NCBI GenBank assembly: GCA_961205875.1
Contig: OY540809.1
Coordinates: 32,748,267 to 32,812,266 of the forward strand
Source of the DNA: Sialis fuliginosa
Taxonomy: Eukaryota > Arthropoda > Insecta > Megaloptera > Sialidae
Direction of reading: 5' to 3'
DNA: 64,000 nucleotides
Below, piece by piece: positions 1 through 11,964 of this stretch (its first letter is position 1; each line of letters opens with the position of its first letter). The notes under the pieces are model-generated. The model searched no databases. It was not told the DNA's origin and saw only the letters and a list, made by a program, of their open reading frames with translations. Position numbers and translations under genes: made by a program.

Positions 1-730
1 AAAGTACAAAAAAATGACCTTTTATGTTCTTTTAGTAAATCTATCGCTACTTTACAAATATTGATGGAAAGACTAATGTTGCCAGGTATTTTTACAGCTT
101 AATGTACCCCCAACAGTCCTGTAAATTTTGAAATTGATCCATCGAACCGTTTTTCCGGACCGATTGATCAAAGTTTTACAAAACAATTAAAGGAACATAA
201 GTATTGTGTAACAGACTGGAACATAACATTGTGTAATCATCATCAAAATGAAGAAAACGATTTTCGATTTTTTTTACGGTTTTGCATTAGTTACTTGTTA
301 AATTCGAAATGGAGAAAAAAAATTCCAAAAAATTTAAAAAATATTTTTTTTTTAATTTTGAATTTTTTTTTCAAAATTTTTAAAACATTTCAAGAATCAA
401 TACTGACTCATTTTTGACACGATTCGGCTTTTGCGTACTATAATTTTACTCATCTTGAATTAATTGCATTAATTAATTCTTTCGCAGCGGGAACCGTACG
501 AAATTGTAAAATAATTTTGTCTCGCATGCTGGAATCGAATTAATACGCAAGCAAAATTTGATCAGTCGGTCCGGAAAAACGGTTCGATGGATCAATTTCA
601 AAATTTACAGGACTGTTGGGGATACATTTAGCTGTAAAAATACCTGGCAACATTAGTCTTCCCATCAATATTTGTAAAGTAACGATAGATTTACTAAAAG
701 ACCATAAAAGGTCATTTTTTTGTACTTTTT
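1..730. repeat. Foldback element with about 170-bp inverted arms
   Basis: Bases 1-175 reappear in reverse complement at about 558-728. Both arms carry CGAACCGTTTTTCCGGACCG and the stretch around GTTGCCAGGTATTTTTACAG. The spacer is AT-rich with homopolymer runs and no convincing gene. The left arm begins at the first base of the window, so the true left end and any target duplication may lie outside. This looks like a non-autonomous terminal-inverted-repeat element of unknown superfamily. Confidence 0.8.
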
Positions 731-1664
731 CAAACTAATGGTGAGGGTAAAAAAATTTTTTTTTCTAATAAAGTCATGAAAGGGTTTTGTAGGAAATTTA
801 TTCAAGTTTTTAAAACTGCCCATAAATTTACTATTTAATCATTAGTTGCTGATATATTGATGATCGAAGACAAAAGAATCATTTTTCATTTAAAGTCAGA
901 TATCTCGGCAAAAAAAATTAAGTGAGACCAAAAAAAACAACAAATTAAAGCTGAATAAGCAAGTTAACTGACCAATGCATTGGTTTAACTGAAAAAAATT
1001 TCCCAAGCCCGAGGACCCTTAAAAAAAATTTAAAAAATTGGAAAATTTTTGTGTCCCACTATTTCTTTTGATTGCGCGATAACCGTAACTAAAAAAAATT
1101 ATGCTAAAAAATCTCAAAACTAGAAACTTGACGCTTTCAAATGCTTTTTGTTTTATTTCGATATGACCATTTTTCACAAAGATACAGCACTTCAAAAAAC
1201 ACCCAAAAAAATGTTTAAATTCTTGTTCCTTTAATTGTTTGGATGAGTGTATATACAGAGTAGTTCAATAGTGCGTCCGGCTTTCCTAGCGCACTTCCCG
1301 TAGGAGATAGAAAAAAAGTTTGGTACATAATATTATTGGTTTAAAAAGATCAACGTCGTAAAATTATTTTTAACAATACAGGGTGTCCTATTTTTGCGGT
1401 ATAACAAAAACAAAGATTTTTTTAAATGGAATACCCTGTAACGTTTTATGTCTTCCGATGTCATTTTTTAACCTCTACATAAAGGTCTGTTCATTTTTTA
1501 ATTTAATGACAGTGTTGCCAAATTAGAATTTTTTTTCCGAAAAATAACCCATATTCAGGCTCAACTATAAAAAATCGTAGCGACCTCGTTTTTTTTGAAG
1601 TTATAAATTTTTTTAGCAATAATGTTAGTCCAGGTAAAGAGTAACATTTTGATAATAAACAAAT
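731..1664. other. AT-rich DNA without recognised gene
   Basis: No coding region or complete element was recognised. Around 1225-1262 lies a motif of the form TTCCTTTAATTG...GAGTGTATATACAGAG, which resembles the reverse complement of sequence near 19830-19855 (AATTAAAGGAACATTAAA) and is probably the end of a dispersed element. A CAGGGTG transposon-end motif occurs at about 1379 and a reverse copy (ACCCTGTA) at about 1433. Confidence 0.4.
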
Positions 1665-1945
1665 TTAATTTAGTTCTAAAATTATTATTTTTTCAAACAA
1701 AATAGAACACCGTGTACAGGGTGTTCACGTTGCCCATAAAAACAGCATTTTATGTTTCTGTCTCGATTTCACACTGCGCATTAGTGAATTTATATGATCG
1801 TAGATTATTTTGGTTGTTTGTGTTCAATAAAATAATAAATCATCTGTTTGCTAGCTGAAAAAAATTCATGCCGTTTTTATGGGAAACGTGAACAACCTGT
1901 ACACGGTATTCTATTTTGTTTGAAAAAATAATAATTTTTTTTAGT
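1665..1945. repeat. Hairpin element with CAGGGTG-type ends
   Basis: The segment 1672-1755 (AAATAGAACACCGTGTACAG, then GTGTTCACGTTGCCCATAAA) is matched in reverse complement at about 1868-1940 (TTTATGGGAAACGTGAACAA, then ACCTGTACACGGTATTCTAT). The loop is about 110 bp. The ACAGGGTG-like ends suggest a short relative of the CAGGGTG elements found elsewhere in the window. No coding capacity was seen. Confidence 0.65.
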
Positions 1946-2550
1946 AAATATTGTTGAATTTTGTACTTTTTGCTTAATAAATCAAAAATGGTTACAAATA
2001 GCCATAAGGATGTACATACAAAAAATGTTCATTTAGTAACTCTACATAACAATATTAAAAAATATATAGGGTGTTCCATTTGAAATAGTTGAGATAAATA
2101 ACTTTGAAGTTCTCAAAATTTGAAAATTAATTTTGAACACCCTGTACATTGTGGCTCTAAGATATTTAAACAAAAGCACCCACCAACCTCCTACAATAAG
2201 GTCCATATTTAATTTCGTCTTCAAAGCTGCGGCTGCGAAAGTGATGAATTTTAAGTGAAGTAATGTAAAAGTCAATTTTTTTGAAAAACCGGACATCAGT
2301 TGGGGCTAATATTTTAGATATGAATAAACATCTCAAGAGAAGTGTTAAATATGTAAAAATATTCAGGGCATTCCATTTAAAAAAAATTACCTTAAGCGTG
2401 CTACACTTTTTTGTAGCACCCTGTATATTTAAAAATAATTTCTATGTATGTGCATTTACCCACAGTTTAAATCTGCATTAGAAATATTTTTTTATTTGTT
2501 GTGGTCTACGAGCTATCGAACTTTCTCACACTATTGCCCCACCCTGTATA
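1946..2550. other. Cluster of degenerate CAGGGTG element ends
   Basis: Transposon-end motifs in both orientations recur here: ATAGGGTGTTCCATTTGAAA near 2068, ACACCCTGTACA near 2140, TTCAGGGCATTCCATTT near 2362, GCACCCTGTATA near 2420 and CCACCCTGTATA near 2540. The pattern is that of several old, partly overlapping insertions of one terminal-repeat superfamily. No gene was recognised. Confidence 0.45.
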
Positions 2551-3535
2551 TCGACCCTAAAGAATTTCAGGAAAATGTTTTCAACCCCCTAAAACTCCTC
2601 CTTGGGGGGTAGTTTGAGGGGTACATGCCCGTTTCTCAGCAAAATCAAATAGAAAGGTATATCCAAAAGTAGATAATTTTAAAGATCATAAAAAAGTAAG
2701 AAACATTTGTAAAAAAAATTTTTTCATACATTCAATTGTTTACAAAATATGGCGGCTTGATCCTAAATTTTAGGGTTTTACTAAAATTGCTTTAGTTTCG
2801 TTAAATACTAATGAAATTTTATTTTTAAAATTTGTTTTGAAAGTAGAAATAACGAACTTTCTAATGATGTATGATTATTTTAGATTTGGATAATTTAAAG
2901 TGTCATACGAGACATATCAAAAATTCAAAACTTCAATTGAGGATAATTCAAAAATTTTAAATGGAATGATATATCAATTAGTACTTTATCTTAAAAAATA
3001 TATTTAAATTAACAACTTTTGTTAAGAAAATTTAATTTTAAATTTTATTTAAAAAAAAAAAGTTATAATTTTCAATTTTATTAACTAAAGTTGTTAATTT
3101 AAATATATTTTTTAAGATAAAGTACTAATTGATATATCATTCCATTTAAAATTTTTGAATTATCCCCAATTGAAGTTTTGCATTTTTGATATGTCGCGTA
3201 TGACACTTTAAATTATCAAAATCTCAAATAATCATACATCATTAGAAAGTTCGTTATTTCTACTTTCAAAACAAATTTAAAAAATAAAATTTCATTAATA
3301 TTTAACGAAACTAGAGCAATTTTAGTAAAACCCTAAAATTTAGGATCAAGTCGCCATATTTTCTAAACAATTGAATGTATGAAAAAATTTTTACAAAAGT
3401 TTCTTACTTTTTTATATAGTCTTTAAAATTATCTACTTTTGGATATACCGTTCCATTTGATTTTGCTGAGAAACTACCCCCCAAAGAGGAGTTTTAGGGG
3501 GTTGAAAACATTTTCCTGAAATTCTTTAGGGTCGA
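2551..3535. repeat. Near-perfect 1-kb palindrome
   Basis: The left arm (from TCGACCCTAAAGAATTTCAG) is mirrored to the right end (CTGAAATTCTTTAGGGTCGA) with a centre near 3045-3055, so almost the whole element is stem. TA dinucleotides flank both outer ends (2549-2550 and 3536-3537), compatible with a mariner-type target duplication. In an AT-rich region that is weak evidence. There is no open reading frame of note. If transcribed, it would fold into a hairpin of about 490 bp. Confidence 0.75.
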
Positions 3536-3625
3536 TATATATAGTAAATTTTTTATCTTAAAACTCTATCTTTAATAGTTTGGGCGTAAAACATTGTGGA
3601 CGGGTGGTCTGGAACACCCGGCATA

Positions 3626-4807
3626 CAGTGGTGATTCAGCACTGTCGTGCCAAACTTGAACAGTACATTGAGAAAAATATTTTAAGCAAAAAACATTATA
3701 TGAACATGTGTCCGGAAATTTTTCGTGAGAGGGCTACAGCCCTTCAAATATTTTATTCAAAATTAGTTTTTATTTAATATCTTGAGAACCCATTGTGATA
3801 CAGTAATGAAATTTGATACAAGGTTTAGTATTAACAAGTGTTATCGATATCCATTATCAACCAATAGTAATTTAGACCAGGGTTGTGTGGGCCCAGGGGG
3901 CCCGTCGATTTTTATCGAGTATTTTATTGGTCTGTAATTTTTTCCAGAGTTAGACGTTTTAATAAGATTATGTAACACAAAATACACAAAAATATACTTT
4001 GCTCATTTATCATAGGATAAACCGTTTACGAGAAATATCGATGCAAAAGAAAGCATGCAGAATTTTACTTAATACGGATGCTTCAAATTACACAAAATAA
4101 TTTTATATTCTTATTCTATGATTAAAGGTAAGAAAAAAAGTTTATGTACATATATCACCTAATACCGTCCTCTTAGAACTATTGCCAGTTCTATTACTGT
4201 TGCAAGTACTTTAATAACATAACTAAAAAGCGATACTTTAAATGGCTATTTGTTGATAAGGGTGAATTTTTGGAGGTACATATATGTATAAACAATTTTT
4301 GTCTTATTTTTTATTATAGAACAAGAATATAAATTTATTTTTTGTAATTTGAAGCATCCGTATTAAGTAAAATTTTGCATGCTTTCTTTTGCATCGATAT
4401 TTCTCGTAAACGGTTTATCCTATGATAAATGAGCTATGTATATTTTTGTGTATTTTATGTCATAGAGTCTTATTCAAATGTTTAATTCAGGAAAAAATTA
4501 AAGAACAAAAAATACTAGATAAAAATCGGTGGGCCTACTGGCGCCATACAGCTCTGGTCTAAATTATGATTGGTTAATACTAGAAATCGATAACACGTAT
4601 TAATACTAAACTATGTATAAAATTTCATAACTTTAGCACAATGGGGTCTCCAGATATTAAATAAAAACTAATTTTGAATAAAATCTTTGGAGGGCTGTAG
4701 CCCCCTCACGAAAAATTTCCGGACACATGATGATACAATGTTTTTTGCTTAAAATATTTTTCTCAATGTACTGTTCAAGTTTGGCACGACAGTGCTGAAT
4801 CACCCTG
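3626..4807. mobile_element. TA-flanked palindromic element, CAGGGTG family, copy 1
   Basis: The termini are related: the left end reads CAGTGGTGATTCAGCACTGT and the right end is the reverse complement of CAGGGTGATTCAGCACTGTC. TA flanks each side (3624-3625, 4808-4809). The arms extend inward to a centre near 4240 and include the internal motifs GCATCCGTATTAAGTAAAAT and TTTGCATCGATATTTCTCGT, so nearly the whole 1.2 kb is self-complementary. A second near-complete copy lies at 12679-13847, with partial copies at 19241-19365 and near 37829-37924. The ends and TA target suggest a Tc1/mariner-superfamily non-autonomous element. No transposase was found. Confidence 0.8.
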
Positions 4808-4917
4808 TATATCAATAAAAAAAATATATGTACACAATAACCAAAGTAAAGTCTGCAATATTCTGCTCAAAAAAAAAGATATCAAAACACAAAATAGTCA
4901 CTGATGGCTTCGGCAGC

Positions 4918-5782
4918 CAGGGCCGTAACTACCACCGGGGCAGCCGGGGCAGTGCCCCGGGGCCCCCGAGTATAGGGGCCCCCCGAACAAGGAATGTACT
5001 TTTTTTACGAAATCGAATTAAAAAAAGTTTTGAGTTAAACTCATTTTGATTCAACACGGACAATTTTTTTCAAAAACAAATACCCCAAAAAAAACTATTT
5101 TCAATACATTTATAGAATTATCTTCAGTGCCATCGCATAGTACATAAAAATCTACAAAAAAAAAATGTCCCTCTAGCATTTGTTGCCCACAAGATATTTT
5201 TTATTTTTTAATGTGTTTTTTAGCCGTTTTGATTTGGAACTTGTCACAATTACTTATTTATAATCATAAGGAATATCTTTTCTCAAAATTTTATTAAAAT
5301 CGCTTTACTATTGGTCGTTGTAAAACAAAGTACTTTACGTTCGTAAAAAAATTATGAGATTTTTAAAAATTTTGTTTTATAGGGAAATTCATAACAAATT
5401 TTAAAATGATTTTTTTATTTTTGCAATCCGGCCAATAGAATTAATTTTAAAAAAAACGTGCACGAAAAACCATAAAAATGATAGTTTTTTCAAAAAGGTA
5501 CAAAAAATTTCGCTAATATGACTCGACTATAAATCGAATTTTATGCAGCTCGATATGAGAAATTATTGTTTGTTTTTTTCAAAAAAATTATTTACTGGTT
5601 TAATTGTCATTGTTTACAAAAAATATTAATAATTAAAATTTGAAAGCATTCACATTTTTATTAAAAAACTTATTTTTTCAAAAATAGTCACATACTTCAA
5701 AAGTGTTTAAAAAAAATTTATAAGGGGGGCCCCCTGGATCACTTGCTGCCCCGGGGCCCCCGAGCCTCTAGTTACGGCCCTG
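4918..5782. mobile_element. hAT-like non-autonomous element with perfect 8-bp target duplication
   Basis: The element starts CAGGGCCGTAACTA and ends TAGTTACGGCCCTG. It is flanked by identical 8-bp sequences TCGGCAGC at 4910-4917 and 5783-5790. Subterminal GC-rich blocks (GCCCCGGGGCCCCCGAG) occur inside both ends. The interior is AT-rich without a transposase. The 8-bp duplication and CAGGG start match the hAT superfamily. It interrupts a GC-richer host sequence (TGATGGCTTCGGCAGC, then CTCAAGCCG) that may be an older LTR remnant. Confidence 0.88.
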
Positions 5783-5790
5783 TCGGCAGC

Positions 5791-6135
5791 CTCAAGCCGT
5801 TACACCTCCAACGAGCAGATCCTGGATCACCAGAAAGGGAAATTAGGTGGACCACCACTCCTAAAATCCTCGTTCCGCGAGGTTGGTAATCTCCGAGCTG
5901 GCTCGGACTCTTCTTCAAGCCGAAGACAGAGCGTACCACCAACACTGCGCAACTTCTAGGTCGCTGGATGATAGGTAGCTTGACCCGCCGAAATAAAATC
6001 ACTGACAATTTAATAGACAAAATGAGTACCTTTATGGAACACTGCAGACTGTAGCACGAAACCCTGGCTGATTATTCATTCACTACTGAATGGTTACTGA
6101 ATTCTCTTCATTTTTGGGTCGGCTTTTATATCCAA
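5791..6135 (-). other. GC-richer remnant, possible solo LTR on the minus strand
   Basis: This stretch is clearly less AT-rich than its surroundings and encodes no recognisable protein. Read on the minus strand it starts with a TATAAAA box and a TCAGT initiator at the right spacing (6096-6130). About 300 bp of transcribed-looking sequence follow, down to the hAT element, and continue past it at 4909. The arrangement resembles the R-U5 part of an insect LTR or a retroelement promoter. No PBS, boundary repeats or second LTR could be defined, so the LTR reading is inference. Confidence 0.35.
6096..6130 (-). promoter_or_regulatory. Candidate core promoter: TATA box and TCAGT initiator
   Basis: On the minus strand TATAAAA occupies 6130-6124 and TCAGT occupies 6100-6096. 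This places the TATA box about 30 bp upstream of the initiator A (6098), the standard spacing for arthropod RNA polymerase II core promoters. A second TCAGT lies at 6089-6085. No DPE was apparent at +28 to +33. The most likely owner is an old LTR retroelement rather than a host gene. Confidence 0.45.
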
Positions 6136-6258
6136 TAGTTATATAATTTATTTATTAAAATTTAACGTAGTATGATTAAAACTTATGTAATAGACTAAAA
6201 TAACGTTGTTTCATTCTGTACTGTCACAGGTTAAATAATTTTTTTACAAAAATAAATT

Positions 6259-6336
6259 CTAATCCCGGGATCCCGAGATTAGAAAATTGTTCAATCTCGA
6301 AATCCCGGGATTGAAAATTTTCATCGGGATTGCAAT
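6259..6336. repeat. Cluster of short GC palindromes
   Basis: Perfect palindromes of the type AATCCCGGGATT alternate with inverted partners AATCCCGGGATCCCGAGATT and AATCTCGAAATCCCGGGATT, followed by CATCGGGATTGCAATCCC. The block can fold into a compact hairpin of about 70 nt and stands out in AT-rich flanks. Its function is unknown. Confidence 0.6.
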
Positions 6337-6434
6337 CCCTATTTTGGATAGATAATTAAATCTGTAATAATATAGTGTAAGACTGTTTTAACAAAAATGA
6401 TTTTATGTTATTCAAAATAGCTGCCTAACTAAAA

Positions 6435-6790
6435 AAAATCATTTTTAAAGTAAGTTTGACTACCATTTTGAAAGGTTTACAATTATTTTTGGTTAAAATA
6501 ATAATAAAATAGGTTGTAGAACATTTTATTATCTGTTTAAAAGGAGAATGACGGAGTAGATAGAACATTCCGTTAATTAGATACAGTGTGTTTACAAAAT
6601 CCTTGTAAAACAAAACTTTAGGCCTTGGTTGGTGTTTTCAAGAAATATACATCTCGTAATTTTCTAATTGCTTTAAAAATTTTAAAGTACAAAATTTTAT
6701 TGTAATGTAAAAATACAAATTTTAAGTAGGTACCTTTATACATTTAACATCTTCCTATATTATGTACTGGAAGAATAAATACAAACAAAA
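6435..6790. repeat. Dispersed repeat family A, copy 1
   Basis: The run around GAAAGGTTTACAATTATTTTTGG, the motif GAACATTCCGTTAATTAG and TACAAAATCCTTGTAAAACA recur at 8720-8990, 61830-62060 and 63950-64000. The boundaries are not sharp and no duplication was found. It is non-coding as far as can be seen. Confidence 0.6.
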
Positions 6791-6831
6791 CCTATTATTG
6801 AACTAATTTAAAATAAATCTTAATACTAGAC

Positions 6832-7050
6832 TTAGTCCAGGCTGGCTAGGCTAAAAAGTACCTGAAATGGTAATTTTTGCGTTACGTTTAAATACTTACA
6901 GGATATGTTACAAAAGTGGTGTTGAATATTACCCTAATTTTGCTCCGATTTTGGTTGTCCGCGACAGGAGTTATCCATGGTTCAATTGCAAAATTCTTCA
7001 GATTTTCTGATTTTTGCTAAATAGCAGTCTAAATAAGAATTATACAACTT
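6832..7050. repeat. Terminal fragment of palindromic family B
   Basis: The sequence begins TAGTCCAGGCTGGCTAGGCT and contains CTTACAGGATATGTTACAAA and TTGGTTGTCCGCGACAGGAG. It matches the left arm of the full copy at 9014-10692 and the inverse of its right arm. It joins directly to a different inverted repeat at 7052. Confidence 0.65.
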
Positions 7051-7051
7051 T

Positions 7052-7580
7052 TAAACGAAATTGGATCGAAAAATTGATATTCAAAATGGCTATAAAACAG
7101 CAGAAATATGATCTTTTTTTCAACTGTTTTTAGATTTTTGGATATTTATGGACGCGTTGAGTTTGAAACGTATGTCATTTATATGTTCTTTAGGTTATTT
7201 AAAAAAAAAATACAAAATGGTGGATCAAATATGTCTACCTCCGAATTTACATGATTTTACTCTTAGCGTAACCCAGAGACAACGATATTGGAACTAAAGA
7301 ATTTGCAATGTCGATAGCTAAAAGTTATATTCAAGGTGGCCTGAAAAAACAGAAACAACATAAAACGATTCGACAAGATAAACAAAAACAAAAAATCATT
7401 AGAATATCAGAGGATCATTAGAACATTGTGAGAAGCGAGGGGACTCACTATAATCAACCATCCCAAAAAAGACATAATTTTACCACGTCTAAAAATCTAA
7501 AAACAATTGAAAAAAGATCATATTTCTGCTGTTTTATAGTCGCCATTTTGGATATCAATTTTTCGATCTAATTTATTTTA
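7052..7580. repeat. Inverted repeat with about 120-bp arms
   Basis: The left arm holds ATCGAAAAATTGATATTCAA and GCAGAAATATGATCTTTTTT; the right arm holds AAAAAAGATCATATTTCTGC and GGATATCAATTTTTCGATCT. The spacer of about 250 bp has no gene. It lies between family B fragments and may be part of a divergent family B element. Confidence 0.65.
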
Positions 7581-8170
7581 AAATTCCGAGAAATATGATT
7601 TATACTTATAAAATGTTCATAAAAATAAATGATCTTCCAAAAAATCCAAAAATTAGCTGAATTGTACCACTTTTTGGCCGCCATATAGAATCCACCATTT
7701 TAGAAATTGATCGATGCGTTAGAAATCGTTGGGAAACTTTATTATTATCATTTAAACTCATGAATGATAAGATAAACATGAAAAAATAATGAAAATCGCA
7801 ATTTTTGGGAGATTTTTACACTCTGGCCACCATATTGAAAAGAAAAGGCATTAATATGTAAAAGCAAAAATTTCCTGTTAAACTTCAATAATTCTATGCA
7901 CCGATGGTTGAAGAACATTCCAGATTTCTGCGCGTTTTATGTCTGAAAAAAAATCATAAATATTGAAAATAACGAATTTTTTGTCATTTTTTTGTGCAAA
8001 AACCGCCATATTTAATTTTGTCGTCAAATTTTTTTAATTCAGAGCCCGGATTCAGTTTCAGCACACCTAAAAACATAAAGAAACTCACCTTTGATCTATT
8101 TACTACTTTGTTACATACATAAAATTTAGATTCAAAAACATGTTATAAAATCAACGATCACGGTCGTTAA
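7581..8170. other. AT-rich DNA, nothing recognised
   Basis: Neither a gene nor a bounded repeat could be supported. Short motifs such as GGCCGCCATATAGAATCCACC and AAACCGCCATATTTAATTTT suggest further decayed transposon sequence. Confidence 0.35.
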
Positions 8171-8480
8171 TGGGTTAAATTGTTAATAATTGAATCATGC
8201 GTGTCTTTGATTAACAATAAAAGTTTTTGTAAAACCTTTATTTTTGTACAACTGTTTGTATGTGTTCCCAAAGACCACATTAAAATCGGTTTATTAGTTT
8301 TAAAGTTATTTAATGTATATTACTCACTACACAATTTTTATAAAAATTGACTGTTTTTACAATTAATTAACTCTACCTTCATAAAAAGAAGCTTATTTTT
8401 GTATCTTTTACCGCTTATCTCGAAAACTACTGAAGCGATAAAAAAGTGTGTTGTTAGCCATTTTAATCAGTAAACACTAG
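8171..8480. repeat. Internal fragment of palindromic family B
   Basis: GTTAATAATTGAATCATGCG, TTTTGTACAACTGTTTGTAT and TATCTTTTACCGCTTATCTC are shared with the interior of the 9014-10692 copy. The fragment looks internally deleted compared with that copy: the segment between the AAAGACCACA motif and the ATTAAAATCGG motif is missing. Confidence 0.6.
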
Positions 8481-8615
8481 ACTCGAATCCAAGTATGTAT
8501 GTATTTACCGTCACGTATTTAGATATTGCAATGGTTTCATAAAATTACCATATCTAGTGAACTAAAAATCCAATTAACCCCATTTTTAATTTTTTGAAAA
8601 GACAAATAAATGTAC

Positions 8616-8990
8616 TACAATCAATTATAACACATTCTTGGTCATAAATAACTTTATACTTATCAAAAAGGCTGTCAAAGTCAAAGTTTTGAATTTTTAA
8701 CGTAAAATTTTTAGTTTTTGAAAGGTATACAATTATTTTTGGTTAAAATAATAATAAAAAAACGTTGTAGAAAATTTAATTATCTGTTTAAAATGCGAAA
8801 GACGGGGTTGATTGAACATTCCGTTCATTAGATACAGAGTGTTTACAAAATCCTTGTAAAACAAAACTTCGGGCCCTTGGTTGAGGGTGCTCCGGAGCAA
8901 ATTTTGCTAGGGAGTTTTCATGAAATATACATCTGGACATATTCTAATCACTGTTTAAATTTGGCACCTCATACATTTTTTCAAATTTTA
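8616..8990. repeat. Dispersed repeat family A, copy 2
   Basis: This copy starts around TATAACACATTCTTGGTCAT and contains ACTTTATACTTATCAAAAAG, an uninterrupted version of the site that is split by a 1.27-kb insertion at 62616-63885. It also shares the GTACAATTATTTTTGG-like and TTTACAAAATCCTTGTAAAA blocks with the copy at 6435. It therefore acts as an empty-site reference. Confidence 0.65.
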
Positions 8991-9013
8991 CACCAGTAAA
9001 AAATTCTACGTTG

Positions 9014-10692
9014 CCTGGACTATTAAAGTACGTAAAATAGGAATTTTTGCGTACAGTTATATTACTTACAGGATATGTTACAAAAGTGATGTAGAATAAT
9101 ACCCTAATTTTGCTCCGATTTTGGTTGTCCGCGACAGGAGTTAACCATGGTTCAATTGCAAAATTCTTCAGATTTTCTGATTTTTGCTAAATAGCAGTCT
9201 AAATAAGTATTATACAAAAAAAAAATTCAAATAAAAGTTAAACGCTACAAAATTTCCTATAACCTTCATTTTGAAAAAAAATTAAAAATTCATTTATTTA
9301 TCCGCTACGCTGATTAAAATGGTTGAAAACACACTTTTTAAGCTGTAATAACTAACAAAGTTTAATGTCTTTTAATTTGATACCCCTGTAAAATAATCAT
9401 TTTGTGGTACAGAACATTCACTGAAAATTAAGATCTGATATCTTCAACAGTTTTTGTTTTATTAAATTGTTAATAATGGAATCATGCTTGTCTTTGATTA
9501 ACAATAAAAGTTTTTGTAAAACCTTTATTTTTGTACAACTGTTTGTATGTGTTCCCAAAGACTGATATAATCGATTCCCATCATAAAAAAGTAAAATTTG
9601 TCAATTCTTTGGCAAATGGTAACACTAAAATCTTATTGTTGAGTTTTTTAAATTTTAATCCTATTCGGTTGTTTCATAGAACCAGAAATATTAAAAAAAT
9701 AATAGCCAAGAATCTGCTCTGAATAATTAATTGATATATTTATATATAATTATTATTATATATTTATTATTATTATATTGAATTATTATTTATCTATTGG
9801 TGAAACCCGCATTAAAATCGGTTCAGTAGTTTTTGAGTTATTTAATATATATTACTCACTACACAATTTTTATAAAAATTGATTGTTTATACAATTAATT
9901 AACTCTGCTTACATAAAAAGAAGTATATTTTTGTATCTTTTACCGCTTATCTCGAAAACTACTGAACCGATTTTAATGCGGTTTTCACCAATAGATAAAT
10001 AATTATTCAGAGCAGGTATCTGACTATTATTTTTTAAATATTTGTGGTTCTACGAAATAACTGAATTGGATTAAAATAAAATAAAACTCAACAATAAGAT
10101 TCATTTACCAAAGAATTGACAAATTTTACTTTTTTATGATGGGAATCGATTATATAAGTCTTTGAGAACACAAACAAACAGTTTTACAAAAATAAAAGTT
10201 TTACAAAAACTTTTATTGTTAATCAAAGACAAGCATGATTCCATTATTAACAATTTAATAAAACAAAAACAGTAGAAGATATCAGATCTTAATTTTCAGT
10301 GAATGTTCTGTACCACAAAATGTTTATTTTCCAGGGGTATCAATTAAAAAAACTTTAAAATTTGTTAGTTATTACAGCTTAAAAAAAGTGTGTTATCAGC
10401 CATTTTAATCAGCGTAGATAATTTTTTTGAAAATGGAGGTTATAGGAAATTTTGTAGCGTTTAACTTTTATTTGAAACTTTTTCTTGCATAATACTTATT
10501 TAGACCGCTATTTAGCAAAAATCAGAAAATCTGAAGAATTTTGCAATTGAACCATGGATAACCCCTGTCGCGGACAACCAAAATCGGAGCAAACATAGGG
10601 TATTATTCTACACCACTTTTGTAACATATCCTGTAAGTATTAAAACTGTACGCAAAAATAATCTGTTTTAGCCTCCACAGCCTGGACTATAT
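9014..10692. repeat. Palindromic family B element, near-complete copy
   Basis: The left arm (9045-9800, with ACAGGATATGTTACAAAAGT and GTCCGCGACAGGAGTTAACC) is mirrored by 9850-10640 (GGATAACCCCTGTCGCGGAC and TTTTGTAACATATCCTGTAA). The centre lies in the AT-rich run near 9730-9800. The right end carries GCCTCCACAGCCTGGACTA. Repeats within each arm include CTTTTACCGCTTATCTCGAA. The coding potential is a 63-codon frame only, which is not credible as a gene. A related, truncated copy lies at 55165-56690. Confidence 0.78.
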
Positions 10693-11964
10693 AAATGAAA
10701 CAGTCATATTTTTAACTTCCCATTAGGAAGTTATTGTAATCGATCCGAAAATCAAAATCAAAAATTTCAACATATGTTATAAGTATATGTATGAAAGTAG
10801 GGTCACAGAGACCTACATATAGTTCGAATACGTCACATATAATTTTAATTTCTTAATTAAAAATGAAAAAAACATTAAACAAATTTCTATATATATTTTA
10901 TTTGTTTTTCGTTTATAAATTAAATATAATTACACTCGTTCCTGGTACAAAACAAACAGAAATCATTATAACCCAAAATTCCCGGCAATATGTATGTCTC
11001 ATTACTTTTCATAAGGTTCGAATGAATAGAATAAATGCTTACTTGTTGATATCACCTATCTGATTTAATAAATATCTTAAATAAGTACACAAGAGCTATA
11101 TTTAAAATATATCTGAGTTTATAATATAACAATCAATTAATAATAAAAACTGTCGGTTATATGTTTTTTAAGAAACAAAAACTAATGTACGGTACTTATT
11201 ATAAAAAATTCTTTCCAAACTAAACTAGTTCGAATATTTATAAAAGAATTAATAAAGCGTATACATATGGCTAGCGCTAGATTATCAATATAAATGTTGA
11301 TAATTTTGTCTTATATCGGGTGTTCAAAATAAAACATTACGTATTTTTATTTCGAGAAGGGGCAATGTCATGATATTTAAAAAATATATTTTTGTTTTTA
11401 TGGAATATGTGTACATATGTAGGTATATTCTACGTGAAAAATATAATATATGGTAAAGATTATATTAAGTATTTAGCAAATGGAATGATCGAACGCGTTT
11501 TTTTTAATTTTCATGCGTATCAAATATTCAAAAAATATATTTTTGTAAAAAATTGAAAAAACATGATAATGAAAAACTTGAAAATATCGCCTTGAACTAA
11601 AAAATGTTACGAACAATTTTTTTTTTTACGTAGAATCAAAAAATAGATTCTCATTTGAAAAATAAAAATTAAAAACACGAATCAAAAATAGTATGATATT
11701 GCCCATGAGTAACTTTTATCTTCTTTTTCGAAATATAAATCTGCAACTTTTTTGTTTTGAACAAAATAAAGTAAAAAAAGCTTTGTATGAATAAATGTAT
11801 TTTTTTTACGTAGAATTAGATAATTAAAATAAAATTGCGTGGCCTCATTTAAAAAACAATATTACCATAATTAGTAATTTTATCCAATTTTTTTTTAAAT
11901 GCAATTTTTACATGGGGGCAAAAACACTGTTTAAAAGAATTTTTGTAACATGATAATTAAAATA
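10693..11964. other. AT-rich DNA, nothing firmly recognised
   Basis: A short inverted motif AACTTCCCATTAGGAAGTTA sits at about 10717-10736, followed by TATTGTAATCGATCCG. A GGGTGTTCAAAATAAAACAT motif near 11319 resembles the CAGGGTG-type ends. No gene was seen; the stretch is dominated by A/T homopolymers. Confidence 0.35.
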
